From Brachyspira sp. (GTDB lineage: Bacteria > Spirochaetota > Brachyspiria > Brachyspirales > Brachyspiraceae): a stretch of 64,000 nucleotides of DNA. Position 1 is the first letter of the stretch; the number at the start of each line of letters is the position of its first letter. This document shows, in pieces, positions 8,261 to 16,867 of the stretch. The translations under genes were made by a program, and so were the position numbers. The notes below the pieces were generated by a model. The model did not search any database, had not been told where the DNA came from, and worked only from the letters and a program-made list of their open reading frames with translations. The stretch is from contig NZ_JARHYI010000143.1 in assembly GCF_029258575.1 (NCBI RefSeq), positions 1-64,000 of the forward strand, given 5' to 3'.

Positions 8261-10246
8261 TTACCACCATTTTTTATTCAAATCAGGCTTTCTTATATAT
8301 TCTGGAAGTATCAAATCTTTACTTTCAGTATTCTTATCATTATTCTCAGGTATATATTGAGAAGCACCTCTCAAATAAGTAGCTATATTTTCATAACCAT
8401 TATCAGAAGCCAAATCAGCAGCAGTATATCCATCACCGTCTTTTAAAGTTTTATCTGCATTACACTTTTCTACTAAAGCCATAACGCTATCTATATTACC
8501 ATAAGCAGCCGCATAATGTAAAGCTGTATCATTATTAGAATCTTTGATATTAACATCAGCATTTCCTTCATTAACCAAAGAAACTAAAGCATCAACATTA
8601 TTTTCTAAAGCTGCATAATGTATAGGATACATATTCTCATTATTTTTTATATTAACACTTGATTTATCAGCATTAACTATATTTTTTATAACATCAGCAG
8701 ATGCATACATTGAAGCATAATGTAAAGCTGTATTGCCATCTGTATTTTGTATTTTACTATCAGATCCATATTTCAAAAGCAAATTAACTGTAGAAGGATT
8801 ATCTTTCATAGCAGCCCAATGCAAAGGAGTATCATTTCCATTATTATCTGTTTCATTTACTAATGTTTTATCTTTCTCTAATAATAATGTAATCGCATCA
8901 TCATTGCCATTAGCAGCAGATACATGTATAGGCATAGATCCATCTACATCATCTCTAGCTCTAATATCGCATCCTGCATTGATTAAAGCATAAACGATAT
9001 CAGCATTTCCTGTATATGCAGCAGTAATTAAAGGAGTAGCACCGCCTAAATACCAATTATTCAAAGTAGCTTTATAAGGAAGTTTAACTTCTTTATTAAT
9101 ATCTTTATATGTAAGAAGTATCTCTACAGAATCCAAACTATTCTTAATAACAGCTAAATGTAAAGGACTATATCCATTTTCATCTATAAAGTTAGGATTA
9201 ACACCCTCTTTTACTAAAGTATTTAAAGCTATTATATCATTATTTTTAATAGCAACCAACATCTCAAGCTGTTTTACATCTAATTCTGTATTATTAGTTT
9301 GATTCTCATTATTTTCTACATAAATTTCACCGTTTTGCTCTAATTCTTCTACATTATTATCAGAAGTTTCTTCTACATTATTATTATCAGAAGTTTCTTC
9401 TGCTACTTCAGTATTCTCTTCATTATTCTTATTTTCATTATTTTCAGCAACAGCAGTATTATCTTCTCTTTCTATATTATTATTACCTGCTAAATATTTT
9501 TTAACATCATCGCGTCTTGCATAATATATAGGATTATTTCCATCTTTAGTTTTGCTCTCTTTATCCGCTCCTAAATCAACAAGTATTTGTACTGTTTGAA
9601 GAGATGAAAAAGCAGCTGCATAATGTAAAGGGGTCCAGCCGTCAGCATCTTTAGCTTCTATATCAGCACCATTTTCCATTAATAATTTCACAGTTTCAGG
9701 CTTATCCTTCATAGTAGCCCAATGTAATGGAGTATTTCCTCTATTATCTACATCATTTATTGTAGTAGGATCTTTATCGAGCAATATTTTTACAACCTCA
9801 TTATTACCATTAGCAGAAGCCATATGTATAGCCATGCTACCATCAACATCATCTTTAGCTTTAATATCAGCATTATTTTCAAGTAAAGCAGTAACTATAT
9901 TAGGCTCTCCTATATATGAAGCTAATATTAAAGGAGCAGCACCTCCCAAGTACCAGCCGTCTATACTAACCTTCATATCTAATTTTGAATTAATATCTAT
10001 ATTTTCATTTTTTAAAAGTGCATTCACAGTATTCAAATCTCTATTATAAATGGCTCTATGTAAAGGTGTATATCCCTCTTCGTCTAATACATTTATATTT
10101 ATATCTATAGAATTTGATAATATATTTGATACATTATCTGCATTCTTTTCGTTAATAGCATTAAATAAAATAGTTTCATCGGCAGTTAATGCAAATACAG
10201 AATAACTAAAAGTTAATAATACAATTAAAAATTTAATATGTTTCAC
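8261..10246 (-). CDS. secreted ankyrin-repeat protein with two homologous repeat blocks
   Basis: A 661-aa protein with an N-terminal signal peptide (MKHIKFLIVLLTFSYSVFA). Two arrays of ankyrin repeats (about residues 25-255 and 325-640) are joined by an acidic, Asn/Glu-rich linker with repeats of ETSDNN. The arrays are homologous in order: both contain WYLGGA(A/T)PLI, DDVDGSM(A/P)IH and TPLHWA(T/A)MKD at the same relative places, so the gene arose by internal duplication. Ankyrin arrays bind proteins; the partner is unknown. The start is GTG at 10246 with GGAG 8 nt upstream. It is likely periplasmic or surface-exposed. It is monocistronic by its downstream hairpin. Confidence 0.88.
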   Translation of the reverse strand: MKHIKFLIVLLTFSYSVFALTADETILFNAINEKNADNVSNILSNSIDININVLDEEGYTPLHRAIYNRDLNTVNALLKNENIDINSKLDMKVSIDGWYLGGAAPLILASYIGEPNIVTALLENNADIKAKDDVDGSMAIHMASANGNNEVVKILLDKDPTTINDVDNRGNTPLHWATMKDKPETVKLLMENGADIEAKDADGWTPLHYAAAFSSLQTVQILVDLGADKESKTKDGNNPIYYARRDDVKKYLAGNNNIEREDNTAVAENNENKNNEENTEVAEETSDNNNVEETSDNNVEELEQNGEIYVENNENQTNNTELDVKQLEMLVAIKNNDIIALNTLVKEGVNPNFIDENGYSPLHLAVIKNSLDSVEILLTYKDINKEVKLPYKATLNNWYLGGATPLITAAYTGNADIVYALINAGCDIRARDDVDGSMPIHVSAANGNDDAITLLLEKDKTLVNETDNNGNDTPLHWAAMKDNPSTVNLLLKYGSDSKIQNTDGNTALHYASMYASADVIKNIVNADKSSVNIKNNENMYPIHYAALENNVDALVSLVNEGNADVNIKDSNNDTALHYAAAYGNIDSVMALVEKCNADKTLKDGDGYTAADLASDNGYENIATYLRGASQYIPENNDKNTESKDLILPEYIRKPDLNKKWW

Positions 10247-10304
10247 CTTTAATACTCCAACCTCATAAAATATGTTAATAACATAAGTATATTAGATAAT
10301 AAAT

Positions 10305-10428
10305 AAATATCAAGTACAATAAAAATTTATATTATAAAAAATTTTATAAAAAATAAAAAATTATGCTTTAATAAACAAATATCAAGCACAGTAAGAAATC
10401 AATAAAAATCTCATGCACTTGATATTTT
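10305..10428. repeat. repeated ATATCAAG motifs between barrel gene and ankyrin gene
   Basis: A 21-nt stretch starting AAATATCAAGTACAATAAAA at 10305 recurs with three substitutions at 10377. The second copy is also followed by its inverted counterpart CTTGATATTT at 10418-10427, giving a 10-bp stem with a 31-nt loop. The stem could terminate the upstream barrel gene (minus strand); the direct repeats could be a regulatory pair for the ankyrin gene. No more can be supported. Confidence 0.45.
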
Positions 10429-10466
10429 TTGATACAATATTTATTAACAGACTTAAAAAACAATTA

Positions 10467-11186
10467 TCATTTAGCCCTTCCAAAAGAAATGCCCAAATAA
10501 AGCTCTACAGCAAAAGAAGAAAAATTATACTTATTATATACCCAATAAGGACCCAATCTATCATTATCAAGCTCCATACCAAAATTATATATTAAATTTC
10601 CTCCTGTCTTGAAAGACCATCTGTCTGAAAAATAAAAATATCTTACAACATTTAATTTCACATAAGGCATAAAAGGAAGCTTATACATAAAAGCAATATT
10701 TTTTTGATTAAACTCTGTCATCTCACTATAATCACCCATTCCAAATGAATAATCTGCCTTATTGGCTGTACTGTATAAAGGAATAAAAATTCCGCCTCCT
10801 ATACCTAGAGAAACTTTATTGTGAAAATTTAGTCTAAGCAAATATCCTAAAATAATACTATGATAATCATATATATAATAAGCCTGATCGGTATAATCAT
10901 CTTTATTGCCTCTTCTCTCCCTCTTATAATAATTATATCCTGTTTCAATCATACTGCTTATACTGGTTAAAATATTATTATTAATTTCATCATTTCTGCC
11001 CAATGACAGCAATACGCCTAATGAAAGTCCTGAACCTGCTCTAAAACCATCTAAATTATCAAAAAAGTTTCCTTCTTGATAGCTGAAATCAAATGTACTG
11101 CCTGAAAAAACAGAAAAATCAAATTCAAAGGAAGAAGCAAATACTATATTTGAAAATATAAATAGTATTATTAGTATATTTTTCAT
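10467..11186 (-). CDS. putative outer-membrane beta-barrel protein
   Basis: A 239-aa protein with a signal peptide (MKNILIILFIFSNIVFASS). The mature part is rich in aromatic residues and alternates polar and hydrophobic residues in short strands separated by charged turns (for example LRLNFHNKVSLGIGGGIF and YVKLNVVRYFYFSDRWSF), as expected for a small barrel of 8-10 strands. The C-terminus is ELYLGISFGRAK, so the classical terminal Phe is not the last residue. No named family was recognised. It is upstream of the ankyrin gene on the same strand but separated by a 220-nt gap containing a hairpin. Confidence 0.7.
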   Translation of the reverse strand: MKNILIILFIFSNIVFASSFEFDFSVFSGSTFDFSYQEGNFFDNLDGFRAGSGLSLGVLLSLGRNDEINNNILTSISSMIETGYNYYKRERRGNKDDYTDQAYYIYDYHSIILGYLLRLNFHNKVSLGIGGGIFIPLYSTANKADYSFGMGDYSEMTEFNQKNIAFMYKLPFMPYVKLNVVRYFYFSDRWSFKTGGNLIYNFGMELDNDRLGPYWVYNKYNFSSFAVELYLGISFGRAK

Positions 11187-11278
11187 AAATTATCCATTAA
11201 TTATTAATTGATACTTTTATAAGTGTATCGTAATTACAATAATAATCAACTATAAATTCACAAAAAACATAATAAAAG

Positions 11279-11486
11279 CTTGGGCGGGCGTTAACATTTA
11301 TATATATGCATTAAAAAAAATTAAAATTAAAATTTCAAAATCTAACATAATAATATAAAGGGCGGGGTATGTTATTAAAGTTTTAAAACTTATTTTCATT
11401 CCCCTCCCTATATATTTTATAATCTATTTTGAAATTTCTGTTTTTTTATTTTTTAAAACTTATACTGTAATTATAAAACCCGCCCT
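11279..11486. repeat. intergenic G/C-island element, copy 1
   Basis: The 525-nt gap 11187-11711 has no gene. It is A/T rich except for four short G/C islands: CTTGGGCGGGC (11279), GGGCGGGG (11360), CCCCTCCC (11401) and CCCGCCC (11479). AGGGCGGG at 11359 and CCCGCCCT at 11479 are exact inverted copies. On the minus strand the order CCCCGCCC - 78 nt - GCCCGCCCAAG matches the second copy near 56.6 kb (CCCCACCC - 77 nt - GCCCACCCAAG) in motif and spacing. GTTAATACGAAT also occurs near both. No ORF or known RNA family was recognised. Confidence 0.6.
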
Positions 11487-11640
11487 AGTTTTAATTAAAA
11501 TTTATAATTCGTATTAACGCAGCTTCAATATATTTTAATTATAATGCAATGTTAAATAGAATTTAATTTATATTTTAAATTATTCCAACCGTGTGTGAAA
11601 GTATAAAAGGATTTAAACGATATATTTTTTTTAATCAATA

Positions 11641-11668
11641 TTGTATTATAGAAAAAATTATCTATAAT
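11641..11668 (+). promoter_or_regulatory. putative promoter of the alcohol dehydrogenase gene
   Basis: TTGTAT and TATAAT with a 16-nt spacer. The gene's ATG at 11712 lies 43 nt beyond the -10 box and has AAGGA as ribosome-binding site. The hexamers are close to the sigma70 consensus. Confidence 0.5.
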
Positions 11669-11711
11669 ATATTTTCAGGAAATAAAAAATATAATTAAGG
11701 AAAAAATTATT

Positions 11712-12899
11712 ATGCAGAATTTTATATATAGCAATCCAACAAAAGTAATATTTGGAAAAGATACAGAAAATACAGTTGCAAATGAAATAAAAAATTTTGG
11801 TGGTACAAAAGTATTTATAGTATATGGCTCTAAGAGTGTGAAAGAAAGCGGACTTCTTGAAAAAGTAGAAAATATAATAAAAAAAGAAAATATCGAATAC
11901 AAACTATTCGGGGGAGTAAGAGCAAACCCTACACTATCACATGCCAGAGAAGGAGTAAAACAGGCATTAGATTTTCATACTGATTTTATACTTGGAATAG
12001 GAGGTGGAAGCGTTATTGATACAGCTAAAGCTATAGCAATAGGTGTTGCCAATTCAGATACTGATATATGGGATTTTTGGACTGGAGTAAAAAAGATAGA
12101 AAAAAGTATTTCTGTAGGATGCATACTCACAATAGCTGCTGCAGGAAGTGAAACTAGTACGGCTGCCGTTCTTACTAATGAAGATACTAAAGATAAAAGA
12201 GGAATTCATACAGATTTTAACCGACCTAGATTTACAATAATGAATCCTGTTCTTACTTTTAGTTTGCCTTATTATCAAGTAGCCTGCGGTATAGTTGATA
12301 TGCTTATGCATACTTTTGAGAGATATTTTGCAGATAGTGAAGGATCTATAAACGGTAATAATAATCAAACAACAGATGCAATTGCAGAAGCAGTTTTAAG
12401 AACTATTTTTAAGAATGGTTTAATAGCAATGGAAGATAAAACTAATTATGATGCTATGAGCGAACTTATGTGGTGCGGAAGTTTATCACATAATACTTTA
12501 ACAGGACTTGGACTTGCCTCCGATTTTGTAGTTCATAAATTCGGACATGAATTAAGTGCCAAATTTGATTGTGCCCATGGAGCAAGCCTTTCTGTAATGT
12601 GGGGATATTGGGCTAAATACTGTTTAAAAGATAGAAAAGAAAGATTTATTCAATACTCAAAAAATGTTTGGAATATAGATGATGATACTGGACTTAAAGG
12701 CATAGAAAAAACTATAGAATATTTTAAACAAATAAATATGCCTACAAACTTTACAGAATTAGGAATCAAAGTGCAAAACGAAAAGGTTTTACAAGATTTA
12801 ACTAAAAGATGTATAAAAGATGGTAAAATTGAGTTTAAACATTTCAGAGCTTTGAACAGAGATGATGTTTATAATATTTTTAAAATGGCTAATGTTTAA
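11712..12899 (+). CDS. iron-containing alcohol dehydrogenase (butanol dehydrogenase type)
   Basis: A 395-aa group III alcohol dehydrogenase, oxidising alcohols or reducing aldehydes with NAD(P)H in the cytosol. The start FIYSNPTKVIFGKD and the nucleotide-binding loop GIGGGSVIDTAKAIA are typical. The metal ligands are Asp and His in CGIVDMLMHTFERYF, then the His of KFGHELSAKFDCAHGASL. The pattern is closest to the NADPH-dependent BDH/YqhD branch. It fits mixed-acid or alcohol fermentation in an anaerobe. It is flanked by non-coding DNA and has its own promoter-like sequence, so it is probably monocistronic. The exact substrate cannot be told. Confidence 0.92.
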   Translation: MQNFIYSNPTKVIFGKDTENTVANEIKNFGGTKVFIVYGSKSVKESGLLEKVENIIKKENIEYKLFGGVRANPTLSHAREGVKQALDFHTDFILGIGGGSVIDTAKAIAIGVANSDTDIWDFWTGVKKIEKSISVGCILTIAAAGSETSTAAVLTNEDTKDKRGIHTDFNRPRFTIMNPVLTFSLPYYQVACGIVDMLMHTFERYFADSEGSINGNNNQTTDAIAEAVLRTIFKNGLIAMEDKTNYDAMSELMWCGSLSHNTLTGLGLASDFVVHKFGHELSAKFDCAHGASLSVMWGYWAKYCLKDRKERFIQYSKNVWNIDDDTGLKGIEKTIEYFKQINMPTNFTELGIKVQNEKVLQDLTKRCIKDGKIEFKHFRALNRDDVYNIFKMANV

Positions 12900-12950
12900 C
12901 CTAATCAATATTCATTTGAAAAATACATACATAACTATAATTTTTTATAC

Positions 12951-12978
12951 TTGTAACTTTAATCTTATATGGTATAAT
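12951..12978 (+). promoter_or_regulatory. putative promoter of the fabZ-lpxA-lpxB operon
   Basis: TTGTAA and TATAAT with a 16-nt spacer. The -10 box is preceded by TGG, forming an extended -10 element (TGnTATAAT). It gives a 5' leader of about 35-40 nt before fabZ. Confidence 0.6.
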
Positions 12979-13023
12979 TTTAATGTATATATTTTGTAAT
13001 ATTTATTAAGGATTTATTTGAAA

Positions 13024-13488
13024 ATGGAAAAAATTAATATAAATAAAATAATGGAATTATTACCTCATAGATACCCTTTTTTACTTGTGGATAGAGTAGA
13101 AAGTATCGAAGAAGGAAAAATACATGCTATAAAAAATGTTACTTTCAATGAACCTCAATTCACAGGACATTTTCCAGAAAGCCCTATTATGCCGGGGGTT
13201 TTGATGATAGAAGCATTGGCTCAAACTTCTGGTATATACTGCTATACTAAAATATTAAAGCCTGAAGAACTTGATAAAAAATTTATGTTTTTTGCAAAAA
13301 TAGATAATGTAAAGTTTAAAAATCCTGTTATACCAGGCGATGTTATGGATATGCATGTAACAGTTGAAGCATTCAGTAATAATCTGCTAAAAACTCATGG
13401 CGAAGTAAAAGTTGATGGTAAATTAGCATGCTCTGGAGATTTGGGGCTATTTTTAGTTGATAAAGAGGCTATGAAAATAGAAAAATAA
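13024..13488 (+). CDS. fabZ: 3-hydroxyacyl-ACP dehydratase FabZ
   Basis: FabZ dehydrates 3-hydroxyacyl-ACP in fatty acid synthesis; the same acyl-ACPs feed LpxA. It has the classic MELLPHRYPFLLVDRV start and the active-site His and Glu in GHFPESPIMPGVLMIEALAQ. The ATG at 13024 gives 154 aa. The track starts at TTG 13018, which is 5 nt from the AAGGA site, while the ATG is 11 nt from it; either is possible and the difference is two residues. It is the first gene of a lipid A cluster, with lpxA starting 32 nt downstream. Confidence 0.95.
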   Translation: MEKININKIMELLPHRYPFLLVDRVESIEEGKIHAIKNVTFNEPQFTGHFPESPIMPGVLMIEALAQTSGIYCYTKILKPEELDKKFMFFAKIDNVKFKNPVIPGDVMDMHVTVEAFSNNLLKTHGEVKVDGKLACSGDLGLFLVDKEAMKIEK

Positions 13489-13520
13489 TTTCTGTTTTTT
13501 GTAATATAATAGGAAATAAA

Positions 13521-14315
13521 ATGTCGAATAATATACATAAAACTGCTATAATTTCTAGTTCTGCTAAAATTGCAAATAATGTAGAAATTGGTCCATATGC
13601 TATTATAGAAGGCGAAGTAAATATAGGAGAAAACACTGTTATAGGTGCACATTCTGTAATAAAAGAATATACTTCTATAGGAAAAAATAATATAATACAT
13701 GATCATGCTGTTATAGGAAATCTTCCTCAAGATATACATTTCGATAAAAAAACTGTAAGCTTTCTTGAAATAGGCGATGGAAATGAGATTAGAGAATTTG
13801 CTAATTTGCATAGATCATGCAAAGAAAATGGTAAAACTATAATAAAAAATAATTGCTATATAATGGCTACAGGTCATGTGGCACATGATTGTGAAATACA
13901 TGATAATGTTATAATTTGCAATGGGGCATTGGTAGCAGGGCATGTAAGAGCGGAAAAAGGGGTATTCATATCAGGAAACTGCGTGGTGCATCAATTTTGT
14001 GCTATAGGTCAGTATGCTATGATAAGCGGTATGTCTGCTGTTGGAAGAGATATACTTCCATTTGCACTAACAGCTCATGCAGGAGAAGCGATTATTTATA
14101 AGTTGAATTTAGTTGGTATGAGAAGAGCTGGTTTTACATCAGAGCAAATTTCTCAGGCAGAAGAGGCTTATGATATGTGGTATAATTGGAATAAAACAAA
14201 ACAAGAATTTTTAGATACATATTTAAATGATAATTCATTAAATGATATAGCTAGAAGTATTGTAGAGTTTATATCCAAAGCTAAAAGAGGAATCACTCCT
14301 AAAAAGACGGTATAA
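13521..14315 (+). CDS. lpxA: UDP-N-acetylglucosamine O-acyltransferase LpxA
   Basis: LpxA transfers a 3-hydroxyacyl chain from ACP to UDP-GlcNAc, the first step of lipid A synthesis. The 264-aa protein is full length: a left-handed beta helix of hexapeptide repeats ([I/V]-x-G-x-x-x) in the first 190 residues and a helical C-terminus. The catalytic His lies in ATGHVAHDC. NLPQDIHF and HQFCAIGQYAMISG are also family landmarks. Together with lpxB and fabZ it indicates that this spirochaete makes a lipid A-based outer leaflet. Confidence 0.96.
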   Translation: MSNNIHKTAIISSSAKIANNVEIGPYAIIEGEVNIGENTVIGAHSVIKEYTSIGKNNIIHDHAVIGNLPQDIHFDKKTVSFLEIGDGNEIREFANLHRSCKENGKTIIKNNCYIMATGHVAHDCEIHDNVIICNGALVAGHVRAEKGVFISGNCVVHQFCAIGQYAMISGMSAVGRDILPFALTAHAGEAIIYKLNLVGMRRAGFTSEQISQAEEAYDMWYNWNKTKQEFLDTYLNDNSLNDIARSIVEFISKAKRGITPKKTV

Positions 14316-14332
14316 TTTAAACATCTACAATT

Positions 14333-15463
14333 ATGAGAATATTTATAGCTACAGGTGAAGTATCAGGGGACATTCAAGGTGCCTTATTAGCAAGAAAAAT
14401 AAAAGAATTAAATCCAGAAATAATATTAGATGGTTTCGGTGGCATTGAAATGCAAAAAGCAAATGTGAATATACTATCTGATATGTCAACTTTATCAACT
14501 ATAGGAATATTTGAAGGAGCCAATCCCAAAGTGGCTTTCAAAAATCTAGGTGCTTTCAATATATTAAAAGAGTATCTAAAAAAGAATAAAGTTGATATTA
14601 TGCTTCTTGTTGATAATCAGGGAGTTAATTTGATTTTAGCAAAATATTGCAAAGCTAATAATATAAATTATATGTACTATTTTCCTCCTCATGTAGGTAT
14701 ATGGGGAGCTTGGAATGCTAAAAGGCTTCTTTCTGCTAAAAAAATAATTACACCTTTCCTATTTGATTATGAAGTATATAAAAAGTTCGGATGCAATGTG
14801 ATGTATAGCGGACATCCTTTCGCCGATTTGGATTATGATAAAAAGATACCTCAATTAAATATGCCTAAAAAGGAATATACTGTAGGTGTATTATTTGGAA
14901 GCAGAAATCAGGAAATAAAAAAATTAGCTCCAGTATTTATAAAATCTATGAGAATGCTTAATGATATGCTGTCATCAAATATAAGATTCATTATACCTGT
15001 TGCATATCCTGAATATAAAGAATCTATTGAAAAAATATTAAATAATTATAAAAATTTATTAGACGGCGTTTCATATACATTATTATGTGGAGAAGATAAA
15101 GATTATGTTTATGCATATTCAGATGCTCTAATAATGTCAAGCGGTACTGCAAGTCTTTTGGCTGCATGCTATGGTAAGCCTATGGTAATATGCTATAAAA
15201 TATCTTATATAACTTTTTTACTTGGTAAAATTTTTACAAATATAAAATATGTAGGTATGCCTAATGTACTTCTAAATGAACAAGCTGCTCCTGAACTATT
15301 ACAAAATGACTGTAATCCTAATGCTATTACAAGTTATATTATTAAATATTTAACTGATAAAGAATACTATAATAAGATAAGTAGTAATTTGCTTAGAGTT
15401 AGAGAAACTTTTGGTGAAAAAAATGTACTTGAACGTATAGCAAAAGAGATTATAAACTCATGA
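14333..15463 (+). CDS. lpxB: lipid-A-disaccharide synthase LpxB
   Basis: LpxB condenses UDP-2,3-diacylglucosamine with lipid X to form the lipid A disaccharide; it is a GT-B, family 19 glycosyltransferase at the inner membrane. It is 376 aa. The start MRIFIATGEVSGD is diagnostic. Central family segments are present but diverged: LLVDNQGVNL where many have DAPDFN, and YYFPPHVGIWGAWN where many have YYVSPQVWAW. SSGTASLLAACYGKPMVICYK is conserved. It starts 17 nt after lpxA, and its last 4 nt overlap the next gene (ATGA). Confidence 0.93.
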   Translation: MRIFIATGEVSGDIQGALLARKIKELNPEIILDGFGGIEMQKANVNILSDMSTLSTIGIFEGANPKVAFKNLGAFNILKEYLKKNKVDIMLLVDNQGVNLILAKYCKANNINYMYYFPPHVGIWGAWNAKRLLSAKKIITPFLFDYEVYKKFGCNVMYSGHPFADLDYDKKIPQLNMPKKEYTVGVLFGSRNQEIKKLAPVFIKSMRMLNDMLSSNIRFIIPVAYPEYKESIEKILNNYKNLLDGVSYTLLCGEDKDYVYAYSDALIMSSGTASLLAACYGKPMVICYKISYITFLLGKIFTNIKYVGMPNVLLNEQAAPELLQNDCNPNAITSYIIKYLTDKEYYNKISSNLLRVRETFGEKNVLERIAKEIINS

Positions 15464-16272
15464 CAAATATAGAAGATATAAAAAAATATATCAAAAATCA
15501 TAAAAAAGAACCTATAAAATTTAATATTACTTGGCTTGATAATAGTTCTAAACAAAAAATAAATTTCATATCAGAAGAAATATTAAAAAAATATAATATG
15601 ACTAAATATAAAGATGATTGTCTATATATAATAATGGAATTGATATCTAATGCTATAAAGGCAAGATACTTACATATAATAACGATAAAAACTCTGATAG
15701 AAAGATTTCCAGAATTTTCTGAAAAAATAGAAAATGATAATTATTTTGATGATTATGATATAATGAGTGAGTATTCTAATATAATCAAAGATGAAGAAGA
15801 ATCTGCGTCGAAATTAAAAGAATATATCAAATTAGAAAATAAACTTATCAAAGATATTGATAATAATATTAAAATAGATGAAAATAAATATTCAGAATTA
15901 TTATTATTCGATCATAAAATCAAAAAGAAACTTGAAATAAAATTAATAATAAAATGGAATAAAAATAACATAGAATTTGAAATAGTGAATGATGCACCTC
16001 TTACTATGGTAAGCAGAACGAGGATAGATTCTAAGAGATTAACTTTTAAAGAGTATTATAAAAATAATTTGATAGAAAAATTCTTTATGGAACAGCTTGA
16101 TAATACAGAAAGTGCAGGATTTGGATTAGCATTATGCGATTTAAGACTTTTTAATCAGAATTTAGAACCTCATAATCATTTAAAAATATATGGAGAAAAT
16201 AATAAAACATATTCAAAATTAATACTTCCTATAAAGAAAGCATTTACTCTTGTAGTATATAATAAATATTGA
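15460..16272 (+). CDS. GHKL ATPase-domain protein coupled to lpxB
   Basis: A 270-aa protein with histidine-kinase-type ATP-binding motifs but no dimerisation/phospho-acceptor domain seen. The N box is IIMELISNAIKAR (Glu60, Asn64, Lys67), a G1-like segment is IVNDAPLT, and a glycine loop is ESAGFGLALCDLR near residue 225. The segment between the N and G1 boxes is unusually long, charged and helical (about residues 70-155). It overlaps lpxB by 4 nt (ATGA), so it is translationally coupled to lipid A synthesis. It could be an anti-sigma-like kinase, a signalling ATPase or a detached kinase core; the sequence does not decide. Confidence 0.72.
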   Translation: MTNIEDIKKYIKNHKKEPIKFNITWLDNSSKQKINFISEEILKKYNMTKYKDDCLYIIMELISNAIKARYLHIITIKTLIERFPEFSEKIENDNYFDDYDIMSEYSNIIKDEEESASKLKEYIKLENKLIKDIDNNIKIDENKYSELLLFDHKIKKKLEIKLIIKWNKNNIEFEIVNDAPLTMVSRTRIDSKRLTFKEYYKNNLIEKFFMEQLDNTESAGFGLALCDLRLFNQNLEPHNHLKIYGENNKTYSKLILPIKKAFTLVVYNKY

Positions 16273-16287
16273 TTTTATTCTTAAAAA

Positions 16288-16845
16288 TCATATAGACAAA
16301 TAAATTATTTTAGCACCACTTCCGCCTAAATTTTTTGGAGCATCAGAAGAATATTTTATATAATCTTTGCCTTCTGTTGCTATATAATACTCAACTAAAT
16401 TTTTTAAAACAGGTATTTTATTTGTACTGCCAAAACCTTTTCCATGTATTATTAATATTGGACTTATTTTCTTTTTTTGGCATTCATTAATAAAATGTTT
16501 AATTTCTATTAATGACCTTTCTACCGTAAATCCATGCAAATCTAATGTTTCTTTTGGAATAACATTTTTTATATTTGGTTTGAATTTAGTATTAACTTTT
16601 CCATTATGAAGAGATTTTTTAGAATGATTAGTGCAATCGAGATTTTCAATTGCACTTAAAAACATTTTTTTATCTTCTTCAGTATATGGTAATTGTTCTA
16701 TTTTATTTTTTTCTTTTTTGATTATTTTTTTTTCAGATTCAATTTTTTTATCTTCTTTTTTTTTTATTTTGCAATCATCAGGACAATATCCATGATCTAA
16801 ATAAAACTCAAATAATTTTTTATTTTCTTCTGAGTTTTTTTCCAT
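16288..16845 (-). CDS. Smr-domain protein (putative nuclease)
   Basis: A 185-aa protein. The first 95 residues are highly charged and Lys/Glu-rich. The C-terminal half is a Smr (MutS2-related) domain: the LDLHGFTVERS start, HGKGFGS, and the closing GGSGAKIIYL. Smr domains act as endonucleases on DNA or RNA, for example in ribosome-collision rescue, but this protein's target is unknown. It follows rho by 22 nt in the same direction, so it probably shares that transcript. The gene converges with the GHKL gene, whose stop is 15 nt away; there is no room for a strong terminator. Confidence 0.85.
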   Translation of the reverse strand: MEKNSEENKKLFEFYLDHGYCPDDCKIKKKEDKKIESEKKIIKKEKNKIEQLPYTEEDKKMFLSAIENLDCTNHSKKSLHNGKVNTKFKPNIKNVIPKETLDLHGFTVERSLIEIKHFINECQKKKISPILIIHGKGFGSTNKIPVLKNLVEYYIATEGKDYIKYSSDAPKNLGGSGAKIIYLSI

Positions 16846-16867
16846 TTTAGTAAAAACCTAATCAAAA

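Noticed and set aside
12054-12368. Minus-strand ORFs within adh, lpxA, trxB, hcp and others
   Set aside because: They are shadows of strongly supported genes on the other strand and lack ribosome-binding sites or domain motifs.
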